Source: CAYSSG01 sp964433635 (GTDB taxonomy: Bacteria; Atribacterota; Phoenicimicrobiia; Phoenicimicrobiales; Stramentimicrobiaceae). From it: 64,000 nt of DNA. The DNA lies in the NCBI GenBank assembly GCA_964433635.1, contig CAYSSG010000004.1, positions 1-64,000 on the forward strand, given 5' to 3'. A program made the position numbers and the translations under genes. The notes beneath the pieces were generated by a model. It saw nothing but the letters and a program-made list of their open reading frames with translations. It was not told the origin of the DNA and made no database searches. Position 1 is the first letter of the stretch. Each line of letters starts with the position of its first letter. Shown piece by piece: positions 26,136 to 34,375 of this stretch.

Positions 26136-29100
26136 TCATTCTGAAGATGAAGCGATGACGTCCAATTGTTTCAGAGCACCTTCAAAATAAATACTATTTG
26201 GACAATCAGATACTATCTGTTCATATTTTACTCTTGCTTCATCTATGCTTCCCAACTCTTCGTAGCAGATAGCCGTAATGTATAAGACATCACATGCAAA
26301 AGAACCAGAGGAATAAAGTAGTAAATATTCCTCTCCAGCGCTAATTGCTTTACTATATTCTTCCTTCTTGAAGTAACTAAGACACAGTCCATACAGGGAA
26401 CCAGGTAAAAACTGGCTATCAGGATACTCGTCTATTAATTTTTCGAAATAGATGATGCTATCGATCCATTTTTGATTTTCTAAATCAATTTGTGCAATAA
26501 TGTACAAAGATTCTTCTCTGTATAAGTTATCAGGATATTGGTCTATAAAATCTATTAATTGTTTCTGAGACTTATCACGATCTGCAGATAAAAAATATAT
26601 TTTCCCCATTAAAAATAAACTTTCTTCAAAAAACTGGCTATCGGGATATTCTTGTATAAATAGATTAAAGATCTGTAATGCTCTTTGATAATCAGAATGA
26701 TTCAAATAAGCCCATCCAAGACTATAATGAGCATGTTCTGCCAATGAATGTGCACGATAGTTTTCTAAAAATTTCTCATAAATCGGGATAGCCTGAAGAA
26801 AATCTTTCTGCTGATAATATGTTTCAGCAAGCATATATAAGGATCTGATCGTAACTTCATCCTCAGTTAGCATTGAATGGTCAATCTTCCCGAAATACTC
26901 ATTAGCTAACTGATATTCTCCTAGTCGATAATAACTTAATCCCTGCCAGTAATTGCTTTCTTTAATCATTTCTTCTGAACTTTCCATGTTTTCCAGCTGT
27001 TTAAATGTATCAATGGCTTTTTGATATTCACCTTTATCAAATTGAGATTTGGCAAGGGAATAGTGCCCGTCTGCGGTTAAGGAATCCTCAGGATATCTTT
27101 CTCCCAATTCCTGATAAAGTGATAACAAAAGCGCATCATCATTCAATGCTACAGCTGAATCGATTTTAATTTCTAAAGCCTCCTTGCTATCTATTTCTTC
27201 TAAAGTTGATAAAGCATCTTGATATTGTCCCAAATCATAATAACTCTGGGCAAGTTCAATGTGGCTTATGCCGGCTAATTCTCCATATGGATATTCTTGA
27301 ATCACACGTCTTAAATACAAGATGGATTCTTCATTTTTACCTTTCCTGGAATAGGATAAGCCCAGATCAAATAAGACCCTTTCCAATATATCATCATTCA
27401 GGTTTTTTTCCAGCAGTTTTTGATTAATGGCTATCACTCTATCATATTCTTTCAATTCAATGAGTGATCTGCCTAAAAGATACAGTGATTCTTCCCATAC
27501 CTTGCTTTTTTCGTCAGTTGATATCTCTTCCAGATTTTTTGCAGACTCCTGGTATTTTCCTTCCTTAAATAAACTAAAGCTGTAAAAATAACGGGCTTCA
27601 TCAATTAAAATAAAATCAGGATAAGAATCTATAAGGTCTTTCATTAGACTTTTTGATTTCTCATATTCATCCATCCAAAAATAGGACTGACCCAGGATGA
27701 ATTGTATCTCCAGGGCATCATATGCCAAAGATTCAAGAGAATTAAGCTTTTCATAAATATTTATCGTATCCTGATACTTCTCCTGGATAAAATATACTCT
27801 TCCCAGTTTATACATGCCATCCTGATAGAGAGTACCTTTCGGAAATTGAGCTACTAATAATTCCAAATATTCTTCTGATAGCAGATAATTTTCCAGTAAA
27901 TAAGCACACCAACCGCCACCTAATAAAGAGTTATCATAATATTCGCTTTCTTTGAAATTGTCAACGATATATTGATAATGAAAAAGTGCCTCATCAAAAT
28001 CATTAATTTGATAGAATGTTTCAGCGATAAGAAACCTTGCTTCGGGAAAATCAGGATTCATCTTAAGGGCTTCCTTTAAATTTTCCAAAGCGATATCATA
28101 TTCTCCCAGGGAAAAGAAGTCAAACGCCAGTAGATAGTATTCTCTTCCTCCATCATCAGCAAATGATTCACTTTCACCGATTTTTCTTCTTTCCTCTAAA
28201 TATTTATCCATCTGATTCAAATGATAATAAGTTCGCATCAGGTACATTCTCACTTTTTCGAATTCAGGGTTCATATGAATAGCACTTTTAAATATATTCA
28301 GTGCTTCATCATATTCACCGAATATATAATGTTTATATCCTTGGTTAAAAAGCCAGACTACCTCTCTGCCATATTTTTTTTCTTCATTTGCTTTATTTAA
28401 ATAAATTCTGGCATTATTATCAAAAGGATCAAGCCTTATCGCCTCTTCCCAATGATTAATAGCTGCGTCCAGATTTCCATAATGATAATAGCTTAATGCA
28501 AGATAATAATGAGCTTCTTTAAAATCTTCACTTAAATTAACTGCTCGCTCTAACAGTTGAATTGCTTCAGGATAATTCTTGCTGATGTAAGTATGATAAC
28601 CCCTTTCATAACTTTCGTATGCTTCCTTACCATACTTTGCTGATTGTTGGGTCTTTCTTGATAACCATTCTAACCCTTGCTTGTCTGGAAGTATCCTTTC
28701 AATTTCTTCTGATTGCTGCAAAGCTTTTGCAACCTGGCCTGTTTCATAATAAATATTCATTAGATATGTCCTGGCCTCAATATGATTTGGATTATAAGAT
28801 ATTGAATCCTCCAGGTGATGAATCGCTGCAGTTTTATCCCCCTGGTTATATTTTGAATAAGCTAAACGGTATAGTGCATTGGACAGACGTTCATAACTTA
28901 CCTTTATATTGGGATGATTCTCAGCTGCCTCAATGTATTTTTCTAAATTTGATGCCTCTCTGATTGTCCATTTGGTCCTTTCATAAATCTCAGCTAATAA
29001 ATAATATGCTTCAGAGAAATGAGGATCTTCCAGCACTGCTTTTTCACCATATTCAATTGCCTTTGACCATAATGGTTTACTTGGAAAATCAATTCCCTGG

Positions 29101-29738
29101 TATTCATGAATCGCCTGGTTTCTAAGTTCAATTGCCTGATAATAAGCTTTCAGGGCTGAAATAGATGTAGAAATGTTCGTTTTCAAGCTGGTTTCTAACT
29201 CCTTATCAACTGTAATATCTACTTCTTCTAAAATCATCATGGCAATATCTTCTTTAAGCTTGAATATGTTTTCAGATGATTCCACCAGCTCTCGAAATTC
29301 ATATAATTCATCATTATTTGACTGATACATGACTAAATTTAAGTGTACTTTTCCTTGTTGATCCAGAAAATAATTTGCAGTAAATATATTATCAACATTT
29401 AAAAAATTATTTAAAGAGTGAAATAAATGGGTGTCCTTGTACTTGGAGATTCCTGCAAATTCTTCCTGTGGAAGCCCTATTGTTGTAGACAAGGGAACAT
29501 ATTGAACCCTCTCATTCTGCAAAAAGGTCTGCTCCAGCATGTCAGGTAATCCTCTTTCCAACCAATCCCAATCTTCAATTTCCGACTGATTATTGAAGTT
29601 GTAAACTGTAAATGTAGACAATTTGCTACTTGAGGCAAGGTTAGAAAAAGGATATAAAAGAGTCATTACCAATAGCAAGAAACTAATAATCAGCATCAAT
29701 CTATCTCTAAAAAAAAGGATTATTCGCTGTCTATTCAT
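26136..29738 (-). CDS. Giant exported TPR protein with N-terminal TolB/FlgO-like domain
   Basis: This 1200-aa protein has a signal segment (hydrophobic about 10-32) and an N-terminal alpha/beta domain of about 120 residues (TVYNFNNQSEIEDWDWLERG onward). That domain resembles the TolB-N/FlgO/LpoB-like fold often placed before TPRs. More than twenty TPR-type helical pairs follow, such as YYQLAYSKYNQGDKTAAIHH-like units. Late repeats (about 600-1190) have the YbgF/BamD pattern with IDQYPDS, IQEYPDSQF and LENYRAHS. It is predicted periplasmic or outer-membrane attached. The frame opens at 29753, but GAAGG precedes the ATG at 29738. It heads the exbB-exbD-TonB/DUF3048 unit. A peptidoglycan or outer-membrane scaffold role is inferred. 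Confidence 0.82.
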   Translation of the reverse strand: MNRQRIILFFRDRLMLIISFLLLVMTLLYPFSNLASSSKLSTFTVYNFNNQSEIEDWDWLERGLPDMLEQTFLQNERVQYVPLSTTIGLPQEEFAGISKYKDTHLFHSLNNFLNVDNIFTANYFLDQQGKVHLNLVMYQSNNDELYEFRELVESSENIFKLKEDIAMMILEEVDITVDKELETSLKTNISTSISALKAYYQAIELRNQAIHEYQGIDFPSKPLWSKAIEYGEKAVLEDPHFSEAYYLLAEIYERTKWTIREASNLEKYIEAAENHPNIKVSYERLSNALYRLAYSKYNQGDKTAAIHHLEDSISYNPNHIEARTYLMNIYYETGQVAKALQQSEEIERILPDKQGLEWLSRKTQQSAKYGKEAYESYERGYHTYISKNYPEAIQLLERAVNLSEDFKEAHYYLALSYYHYGNLDAAINHWEEAIRLDPFDNNARIYLNKANEEKKYGREVVWLFNQGYKHYIFGEYDEALNIFKSAIHMNPEFEKVRMYLMRTYYHLNQMDKYLEERRKIGESESFADDGGREYYLLAFDFFSLGEYDIALENLKEALKMNPDFPEARFLIAETFYQINDFDEALFHYQYIVDNFKESEYYDNSLLGGGWCAYLLENYLLSEEYLELLVAQFPKGTLYQDGMYKLGRVYFIQEKYQDTINIYEKLNSLESLAYDALEIQFILGQSYFWMDEYEKSKSLMKDLIDSYPDFILIDEARYFYSFSLFKEGKYQESAKNLEEISTDEKSKVWEESLYLLGRSLIELKEYDRVIAINQKLLEKNLNDDILERVLFDLGLSYSRKGKNEESILYLRRVIQEYPYGELAGISHIELAQSYYDLGQYQDALSTLEEIDSKEALEIKIDSAVALNDDALLLSLYQELGERYPEDSLTADGHYSLAKSQFDKGEYQKAIDTFKQLENMESSEEMIKESNYWQGLSYYRLGEYQLANEYFGKIDHSMLTEDEVTIRSLYMLAETYYQQKDFLQAIPIYEKFLENYRAHSLAEHAHYSLGWAYLNHSDYQRALQIFNLFIQEYPDSQFFEESLFLMGKIYFLSADRDKSQKQLIDFIDQYPDNLYREESLYIIAQIDLENQKWIDSIIYFEKLIDEYPDSQFLPGSLYGLCLSYFKKEEYSKAISAGEEYLLLYSSGSFACDVLYITAICYEELGSIDEARVKYEQIVSDCPNSIYFEGALKQLDVIASSSE

Positions 29739-29838
29739 TTGGTTTACCTTCATCTCTGATTAAATTCACATTTTTTTCTTTTATTAATAATAAAAACACC
29801 GTCTTTGAAAATTTATTTTACATAATATTATACAGTAT

Positions 29839-31116
29839 CTAATCATAAAAGTAAAAATCCTTTTCCCCGATTATTACTCTATTTCCATTTAAAATTCCTT
29901 TTTTTCTGAGGGCCTTTTCAATGCCTAAATATTTCAACTTTTTTTGAAAATATTTTAATGCCTGAGGATTATTCAGATCGTATTGACTGACAAGCTGTGT
30001 AATTTTTTCTCCTTCAACAATAAAAGTATTTCCTTCTTTCCGGATTAAAAATGCCGGTTGATAACGATAATGGATCAAATTATCCTGTTTCTGTTCAGAC
30101 TCTTGTATTTCTGCCTCAGGAACGATATTGATTATCTGATATATTTTAAAAATAAGTTCTCTGATTCCAATGCCGGTAAGCGCTGAGACAAAGAAGACTG
30201 AAATGCCTTTTTCCATAAATGACTGTCTAATCCATTCTTTTTTTTCTTTTACCGGAAGTAAATCTATCTTGTTGACAACGACAATTCTTTCTTTTCTCTC
30301 CAGGATAGGAGAATATTGTTTTAATTCATTCTCGATCATCTTAAAATCATGAAAAAGATTATCAGTAATTACTCTTGAGCCATCAATAAGATGTACTAAA
30401 ACCTTTGTTCTTTCAATGTGTTTCAAAAAACGGGTACCCAGACCTATTCCATGATGAGCACCCTCTATTAATCCTGGAATATCAGCCAGTACAAAAGAAT
30501 GCTCTTCATCTACCTGAACGATGCCCAAGGATGGTTCCAAGGTTGTAAAGGGGTAATCGGCAATCTTTGGTTTAGCTGCTGTTATCAGAGAAAGAAGAGT
30601 TGATTTCCCTGCATTGGGTAATCCAACTAATCCGGCATCGGCAATCAATTTGAGATTTAATCTAAGTTTACGTTCCTGACCAATTTGACCTTTCTGAGCA
30701 AAATTAGGCGACCGGTTAACAGAGCTTCTAAAGCGGAAATTGCCCTTGCCTCCCAATCCACCATCTGCAACGCAGACATGATCATCCGGTTTAGATAAGT
30801 CAGCTAGAATTATGCAATTCTCTAAATCTTCAACAATCGTTCCAACCGGAACATTTAACCATAAATCTGAGCCGTCTTTTCCCCTCTTCTTCTGACCGCT
30901 TCCTCTTTTGCCGTTGCTGGCTTTAAGATGTGGATGTCTGTAAAGTTGAATCAATGTATTGGTATGTACATCGGATTTTATAAATACATCCCCCCCCTTA
31001 CCTCCGTCTCCGCCATCCGGACCTCCTTTAGGGACAAAGCGTTCCTTATGAAAGCTAACGGCACCATCACCGCCATTACCAGCTTTAACTATAATAATTA
31101 CTTGATCAGAAAACAT
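29839..31116 (-). CDS. obg: GTPase Obg/CgtA
   Basis: Obg is an essential GTPase of 50S ribosome assembly and stress control. With the chosen start it is 425 aa. The Gly-rich Obg fold (1-160) contains KAGNGGDGAVSFHKE and GPDGGDGGKGGDV. The G domain has GLPNAGKST, DIPGLIEGAH and NKIDLL, and a C-terminal OCT domain follows (about 345-425). The frame extends 19 codons upstream, but AAAAGGAATG lies before the ATG at 31116, which gives the canonical N-terminus MFSDQV. It follows rpmA in the usual rplU-rpmA-obg order, with a terminator hairpin between rpmA and obg. Confidence 0.97.
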   Translation of the reverse strand: MFSDQVIIIVKAGNGGDGAVSFHKERFVPKGGPDGGDGGKGGDVFIKSDVHTNTLIQLYRHPHLKASNGKRGSGQKKRGKDGSDLWLNVPVGTIVEDLENCIILADLSKPDDHVCVADGGLGGKGNFRFRSSVNRSPNFAQKGQIGQERKLRLNLKLIADAGLVGLPNAGKSTLLSLITAAKPKIADYPFTTLEPSLGIVQVDEEHSFVLADIPGLIEGAHHGIGLGTRFLKHIERTKVLVHLIDGSRVITDNLFHDFKMIENELKQYSPILERKERIVVVNKIDLLPVKEKKEWIRQSFMEKGISVFFVSALTGIGIRELIFKIYQIINIVPEAEIQESEQKQDNLIHYRYQPAFLIRKEGNTFIVEGEKITQLVSQYDLNNPQALKYFQKKLKYLGIEKALRKKGILNGNRVIIGEKDFYFYD

Positions 31117-31174
31117 TACATTCCTTTTAGCTTTTTTATTTTTATTTTCTCTATCATATATCCAATGATCCATA

Positions 31175-31211
31175 TAATAAAAAACCCTGAGTTTCTTTCA
31201 AAACTCAGGGT
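31175..31211 (-). terminator. Terminator hairpin between rpmA and obg
   Basis: Arms ACCCTGAGTTT (31184-31194) and AAACTCAGGGT (31201-31211) form an 11-bp perfect stem with a 6-base loop. On the minus strand it is followed by TTTTTTATTAT, so it should end or attenuate transcripts from rplU-rpmA. The plus strand also has a T-run after the hairpin, so it can work both ways. The obg operon then depends on read-through or a weak promoter that was not recognised. Confidence 0.88.
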
Positions 31212-31227
31212 ATTTTTTTTAATTTTA

Positions 31228-31485
31228 CTAAGAATTAGTATTATGAATAGATACCTGTTTCCTTTTATCCTTTGTCTTAAAATCAACATATCCATCAATC
31301 AAGGCAAATAGTGTGTCATCCCTGCCACGTCCTACATTTTTACCAGGTTGGATTCGTGTACCCCTCTGTCTGACAATAATGTTTCCACTATGTACAAATT
31401 GTCCACCGTATTTTTTGACTCCTAACCTTTTTGAAATGCTTTCGCGGCCATTTTTAGCTGAACCCTGTCCTTTTTTATGAGCCAT
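31228..31485 (-). CDS. rpmA: 50S ribosomal protein L27
   Basis: L27 is an 85-aa basic protein at the peptidyl transferase centre. The N-terminus reads MAHKKGQGSAKNGRESISKR, which starts directly with the functional AHKKG tail. The cleavable extension processed by Prp in Firmicutes is absent, and no prp (ysxB) gene lies between rplU and rpmA. Both points weigh against a typical Firmicute. The ribosome site AAAAGAGGTGAT precedes the ATG. The C-terminus SIHNTNS is slightly extended. Confidence 0.98.
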   Translation of the reverse strand: MAHKKGQGSAKNGRESISKRLGVKKYGGQFVHSGNIIVRQRGTRIQPGKNVGRGRDDTLFALIDGYVDFKTKDKRKQVSIHNTNS

Positions 31486-31509
31486 ACTTTTATCACCTCT
31501 TTTAAACGA

Positions 31510-31845
31510 TTAACCCTGAGTACTTATTAATGAGATATCATGAATTTGTTCGATCTTTATTTCTGTAAATAGCTGTCGATGACCTGATTTTTTCTGGTAC
31601 TTTTTCTTTGGCTTGAACTTTAATACAACAATTTTTTTAGCCTTTCCATGCCTGATTACTCTTCCTTCAACAAAACTTTTTTCAATAAGGGGCTGTCCAA
31701 ACAGGTATTCGCCATCTTTTTCCAGCATTAACACCTGGTCTAATTTTATCTGATCCCCTTCATTTGCTTCAAGTTTTTCAACCTTGATCAAATCTCCTTC
31801 AGTCACCAGATATTGTTTTCCGCCAGTGGCAACCACTGCATGCAT
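31510..31845 (-). CDS. rplU: 50S ribosomal protein L21
   Basis: L21 is a 111-aa ribosomal protein (usually about 103) that binds 23S rRNA. It shows the N-terminal VVATGGKQYLV and the C-terminal KFKPKKKYQKKSGHRQLFTEIKI region. The extra residues are at the C-terminus. AGGAGGAGAT precedes the ATG. Its transcript starts from the promoter at 31930-31958 and carries an 80-90 base leader. It is followed by rpmA after 24 bases. Confidence 0.98.
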   Translation of the reverse strand: MHAVVATGGKQYLVTEGDLIKVEKLEANEGDQIKLDQVLMLEKDGEYLFGQPLIEKSFVEGRVIRHGKAKKIVVLKFKPKKKYQKKSGHRQLFTEIKIEQIHDISLISTQG

Positions 31846-31929
31846 CTTTATTATCTCCTCCTGCTTAATAGAATCGCCTGTAAGGCAGCATAAAGCTTTC
31901 CAGCCTTTCCAGTGCGTATTGGCTTATAA
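31846..31929 (-). promoter_or_regulatory. 5' leader of the rplU-rpmA transcript
   Basis: The leader of roughly 75-80 bases contains a tandem CTGGAAAG repeat (minus-strand copies at 31905-31912 and 31896-31903, one base apart) and a small CCTTACAGG-type hairpin before the ribosome site. L21 operons in Firmicutes carry an autoregulatory L21 leader. Whether this is one cannot be judged without a covariance model. Confidence 0.35.
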
Positions 31930-31958
31930 AATGTAGCATATAAGATGAATCATGTCAA
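31930..31958 (-). promoter_or_regulatory. Promoter of rplU-rpmA
   Basis: Minus-strand TTGACA (31953-31958) and TACATT (31930-31935) are exactly 17 bases apart, and TGC directly precedes the -10 box (extended -10). This fits a strong constitutive ribosomal-protein promoter. Confidence 0.65.
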
Positions 31959-32040
31959 ATCATTTTGTTCGCTCAACTTTATATAACTGAAATTCCGGAG
32001 AATTAATCTTCTCAGAAGCAGCTTATCTTTCTTCTCCTGT

Positions 32041-33543
32041 TCAGAATACTTTTAGAAGTTTTTTAATTTCTTTCTTTCTACCAACAGCAATGACTTTGAT
32101 TTTTTCTATATGAAGGTCTGACAATGCTTTGATAAAAATGTTTTTTTGATAGTCATTTTCTAATTGTTTTATCAGCATCATCTTAGTGCCGATTAATTCC
32201 TCTTCCACTTTAGGATGAACACCCAGCAAAATTGCTTCAGCTTTGGAATGTTGACTTAGATCCTCTAATTTATGTATCACTTGATTGCTAACAGTTTCCG
32301 GAGACAGGATTCTGCCAATCCCGGAACAATAAGGACAGGATGTCCGCAATAATGAATCCAAATCCCTCTTTGAACGTTTACGGGTCATTTCAACTAATCC
32401 CAATTCAGTTGTTTGCACCACATTGGATTTGGTTCTGTCTTTTCTTAATGCCTCTTCCAATTTTTTAAGAACTTTTTCCTGGTCTTCCTTGTTATCCATA
32501 TCGATAAAATCAATAATAATGATACCGCCAATATCTCTTAACCTTAACTGCCTGGCAATCTCTTCGGCAGCCTGTAAATTAGTTCTTAAAATCGTATTTT
32601 TCATTTTTTTACCGCCTACATACTTGCCAGTATTCACATCTATAACCGTTAAAGCTTCTACTTCATCAAAAACAAGATAACCACCACATTTTAGCCAAAC
32701 TTTTTTCTCCAAAGCACGGTATATTTCTTTTTCGATATGATATGCCTCAAAAATTGGCTTATCTCCGTTATAATAAGAGACTCTCGTTTTCAAATTGAAC
32801 AGAGAAAGTGAATCAAGAAAGCTAATGATTTTTTCATATTCTTTTTCTGAATTAACTACAAATTCATCAATATCTTCTGTAAATAAATCCCGGATGATAC
32901 GATAGGTTAAATTAATATCTTCATGTAGCAGCATAGGCGCTTTTGCCTTAAGACTTCTTTTTTGTACCTTATTCCATAATCGTAGAAGAAAATCCATATC
33001 ATGGGCTAAATCCTCTTGATCTTTTCCAACGCCAGCTGTTCTAACAATAAAACCATATTCTTTTTTCCGGATAGTCTGTAAAATCTTTTTTAGTCTCTCT
33101 TTCTCTTCTTCCTGCTCAATTCTCCTGGAAACTGCCAGACTATTATTATTAGGCATCAAAACCAGATAACGACCCGGTAAACTGATATTTGTTGTTACTC
33201 TGGCTCCTTTGGGAGAAATAGCTTCCTTGACAACCTGTACATCAATTTCCTGCCCTACTTTGATTAAATCTTTGACATCAACCTCTTCACCATTCGGACC
33301 ATCTGAGGATTGTTTTAAATCATTTAAATGAAGAAAGGCATTTCGATCAATGCCTATATCTACAAAGGCTGCTTCTATTCCTGGTAATACATTCATGACT
33401 TTACCCTTGTAAATATTGTTGATGATTTTCCGATCTTCTAATCTCTCCATGTAGATTTCTACTAATTTATTATTCTCCAAAATAGCTACTCGCTCCTCGC
33501 TCAGTCCGCTATCAATAATAACCTGTTTGGCTTTATATTCCAT
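32041..33543 (-). CDS. rng: Ribonuclease G/E family protein
   Basis: RNase G/E endonucleases cut rRNA precursors and mRNA. The 500-aa size matches RNase G, with no RNase E scaffold tail. An S1 domain (about 35-120) contains YKGKVMNVLPGIEAAFVDIG. The DNase-I-like domain has DFIDMD with the catalytic Asp residues. The zinc-link motif SCPYCSGIGR is near residue 410. The gene lies between the TIGR03936-type gene and rplU, a common Clostridia-like order. The GTAGGTGAT sequence upstream may serve as ribosome site. Confidence 0.95.
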   Translation of the reverse strand: MEYKAKQVIIDSGLSEERVAILENNKLVEIYMERLEDRKIINNIYKGKVMNVLPGIEAAFVDIGIDRNAFLHLNDLKQSSDGPNGEEVDVKDLIKVGQEIDVQVVKEAISPKGARVTTNISLPGRYLVLMPNNNSLAVSRRIEQEEEKERLKKILQTIRKKEYGFIVRTAGVGKDQEDLAHDMDFLLRLWNKVQKRSLKAKAPMLLHEDINLTYRIIRDLFTEDIDEFVVNSEKEYEKIISFLDSLSLFNLKTRVSYYNGDKPIFEAYHIEKEIYRALEKKVWLKCGGYLVFDEVEALTVIDVNTGKYVGGKKMKNTILRTNLQAAEEIARQLRLRDIGGIIIIDFIDMDNKEDQEKVLKKLEEALRKDRTKSNVVQTTELGLVEMTRKRSKRDLDSLLRTSCPYCSGIGRILSPETVSNQVIHKLEDLSQHSKAEAILLGVHPKVEEELIGTKMMLIKQLENDYQKNIFIKALSDLHIEKIKVIAVGRKKEIKKLLKVF

Positions 33544-33596
33544 TTTTCAAGTATCACCTACCCTTTTATAAATTAATCATTTGAAAATTAATAATT

Positions 33597-33620
33597 AAAA
33601 CAAGCTTTATTTTCAGCTTG
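33597..33620 (-). terminator. Weak terminator-like hairpin after the TIGR03936-type gene
   Basis: CAAGCT (33601-33606) and AGCTTG (33615-33620) pair over an 8-base loop and are followed on the minus strand by TTTTAATTATT. The stem is only 6 bp, so termination would be partial at best. Confidence 0.35.
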
Positions 33621-33638
33621 AGTATATCATGCCTGTCT

Positions 33639-34331
33639 TTATTTCTCTTCAAGAACCATCTTTTCCCTGATGATCCTATAAAGGTGAATTGTATCGTCAC
33701 CCAGATGAGCAAGAAAAGAATTTACAATGAATTTGGGATTAATGCTTCCTTTATATTGAAGATCAACAATTAAGCGAATGATGATATGATTTTGTTCCTG
33801 GGACCTGTATTCCAACTTATGTATATAAGGCCTGAGATCAATTTCCTTTATTCCTTTTATGGACTGTTTTTGGATTAAAATATTTTTTTGATTAAAAAAT
33901 TTACTGATATGATGCTTTATCATTTTAATCGATTGGTTAGTATTTGTATTGTTCAAACAAGGATCAAGGATTAATTCGACAAGATAAAAAGCCCATCGAA
34001 GTGACTTGCTGAGCGCATTCCCTGTTTCATCGATTTCATCAACCTGTAAAGCCATGAACCCATTTGGAGATTGACGATTAATCATCTCTTTTATTTGTTT
34101 GGTTTCCATCCTCCCTTTCAAATAAAGATCCAGGATTTCTTCCCAGCCTTCAATTCCCAAAGACAATGCAGGACCAAAAGATACCTTCAGTCTCGGATTA
34201 TATCCTCCAGTTAACTCAACAGGTAATTGTGTTCTTCTTAATAATCTTCTGAATAAAACATTTAAATCCAGATGAGATATATATCTCAGAGGACCAACTT
34301 TTCTATATCTGATACGATAAACAATTGACAT
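33639..34331 (-). CDS. TIGR03936/DUF2344 family protein, radical SAM partner
   Basis: This roughly 230-aa protein belongs to DUF2344/TIGR03936. The N-terminus RIRYRKVGPLRYISHLDL and VELTGGYNPRLKVSFGPALSLGI are diagnostic. It is normally encoded next to, or fused with, the TIGR03960 radical SAM protein, as here. The function is unknown; an RNA-modification role has been suspected from the rng neighbourhood (inference). The frame opens with a TTG at 34382 that overlaps the radical SAM gene by 7 bases. ATG codons at 34349 and 34331 are likelier, and 34331 gives the canonical N-terminus. Confidence 0.88.
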   Translation of the reverse strand: MSIVYRIRYRKVGPLRYISHLDLNVLFRRLLRRTQLPVELTGGYNPRLKVSFGPALSLGIEGWEEILDLYLKGRMETKQIKEMINRQSPNGFMALQVDEIDETGNALSKSLRWAFYLVELILDPCLNNTNTNQSIKMIKHHISKFFNQKNILIQKQSIKGIKEIDLRPYIHKLEYRSQEQNHIIIRLIVDLQYKGSINPKFIVNSFLAHLGDDTIHLYRIIREKMVLEEK

Positions 34332-34375
34332 CTTATTCACTATTTCCATAAAATTTAATACAACTCTTGTTAATA

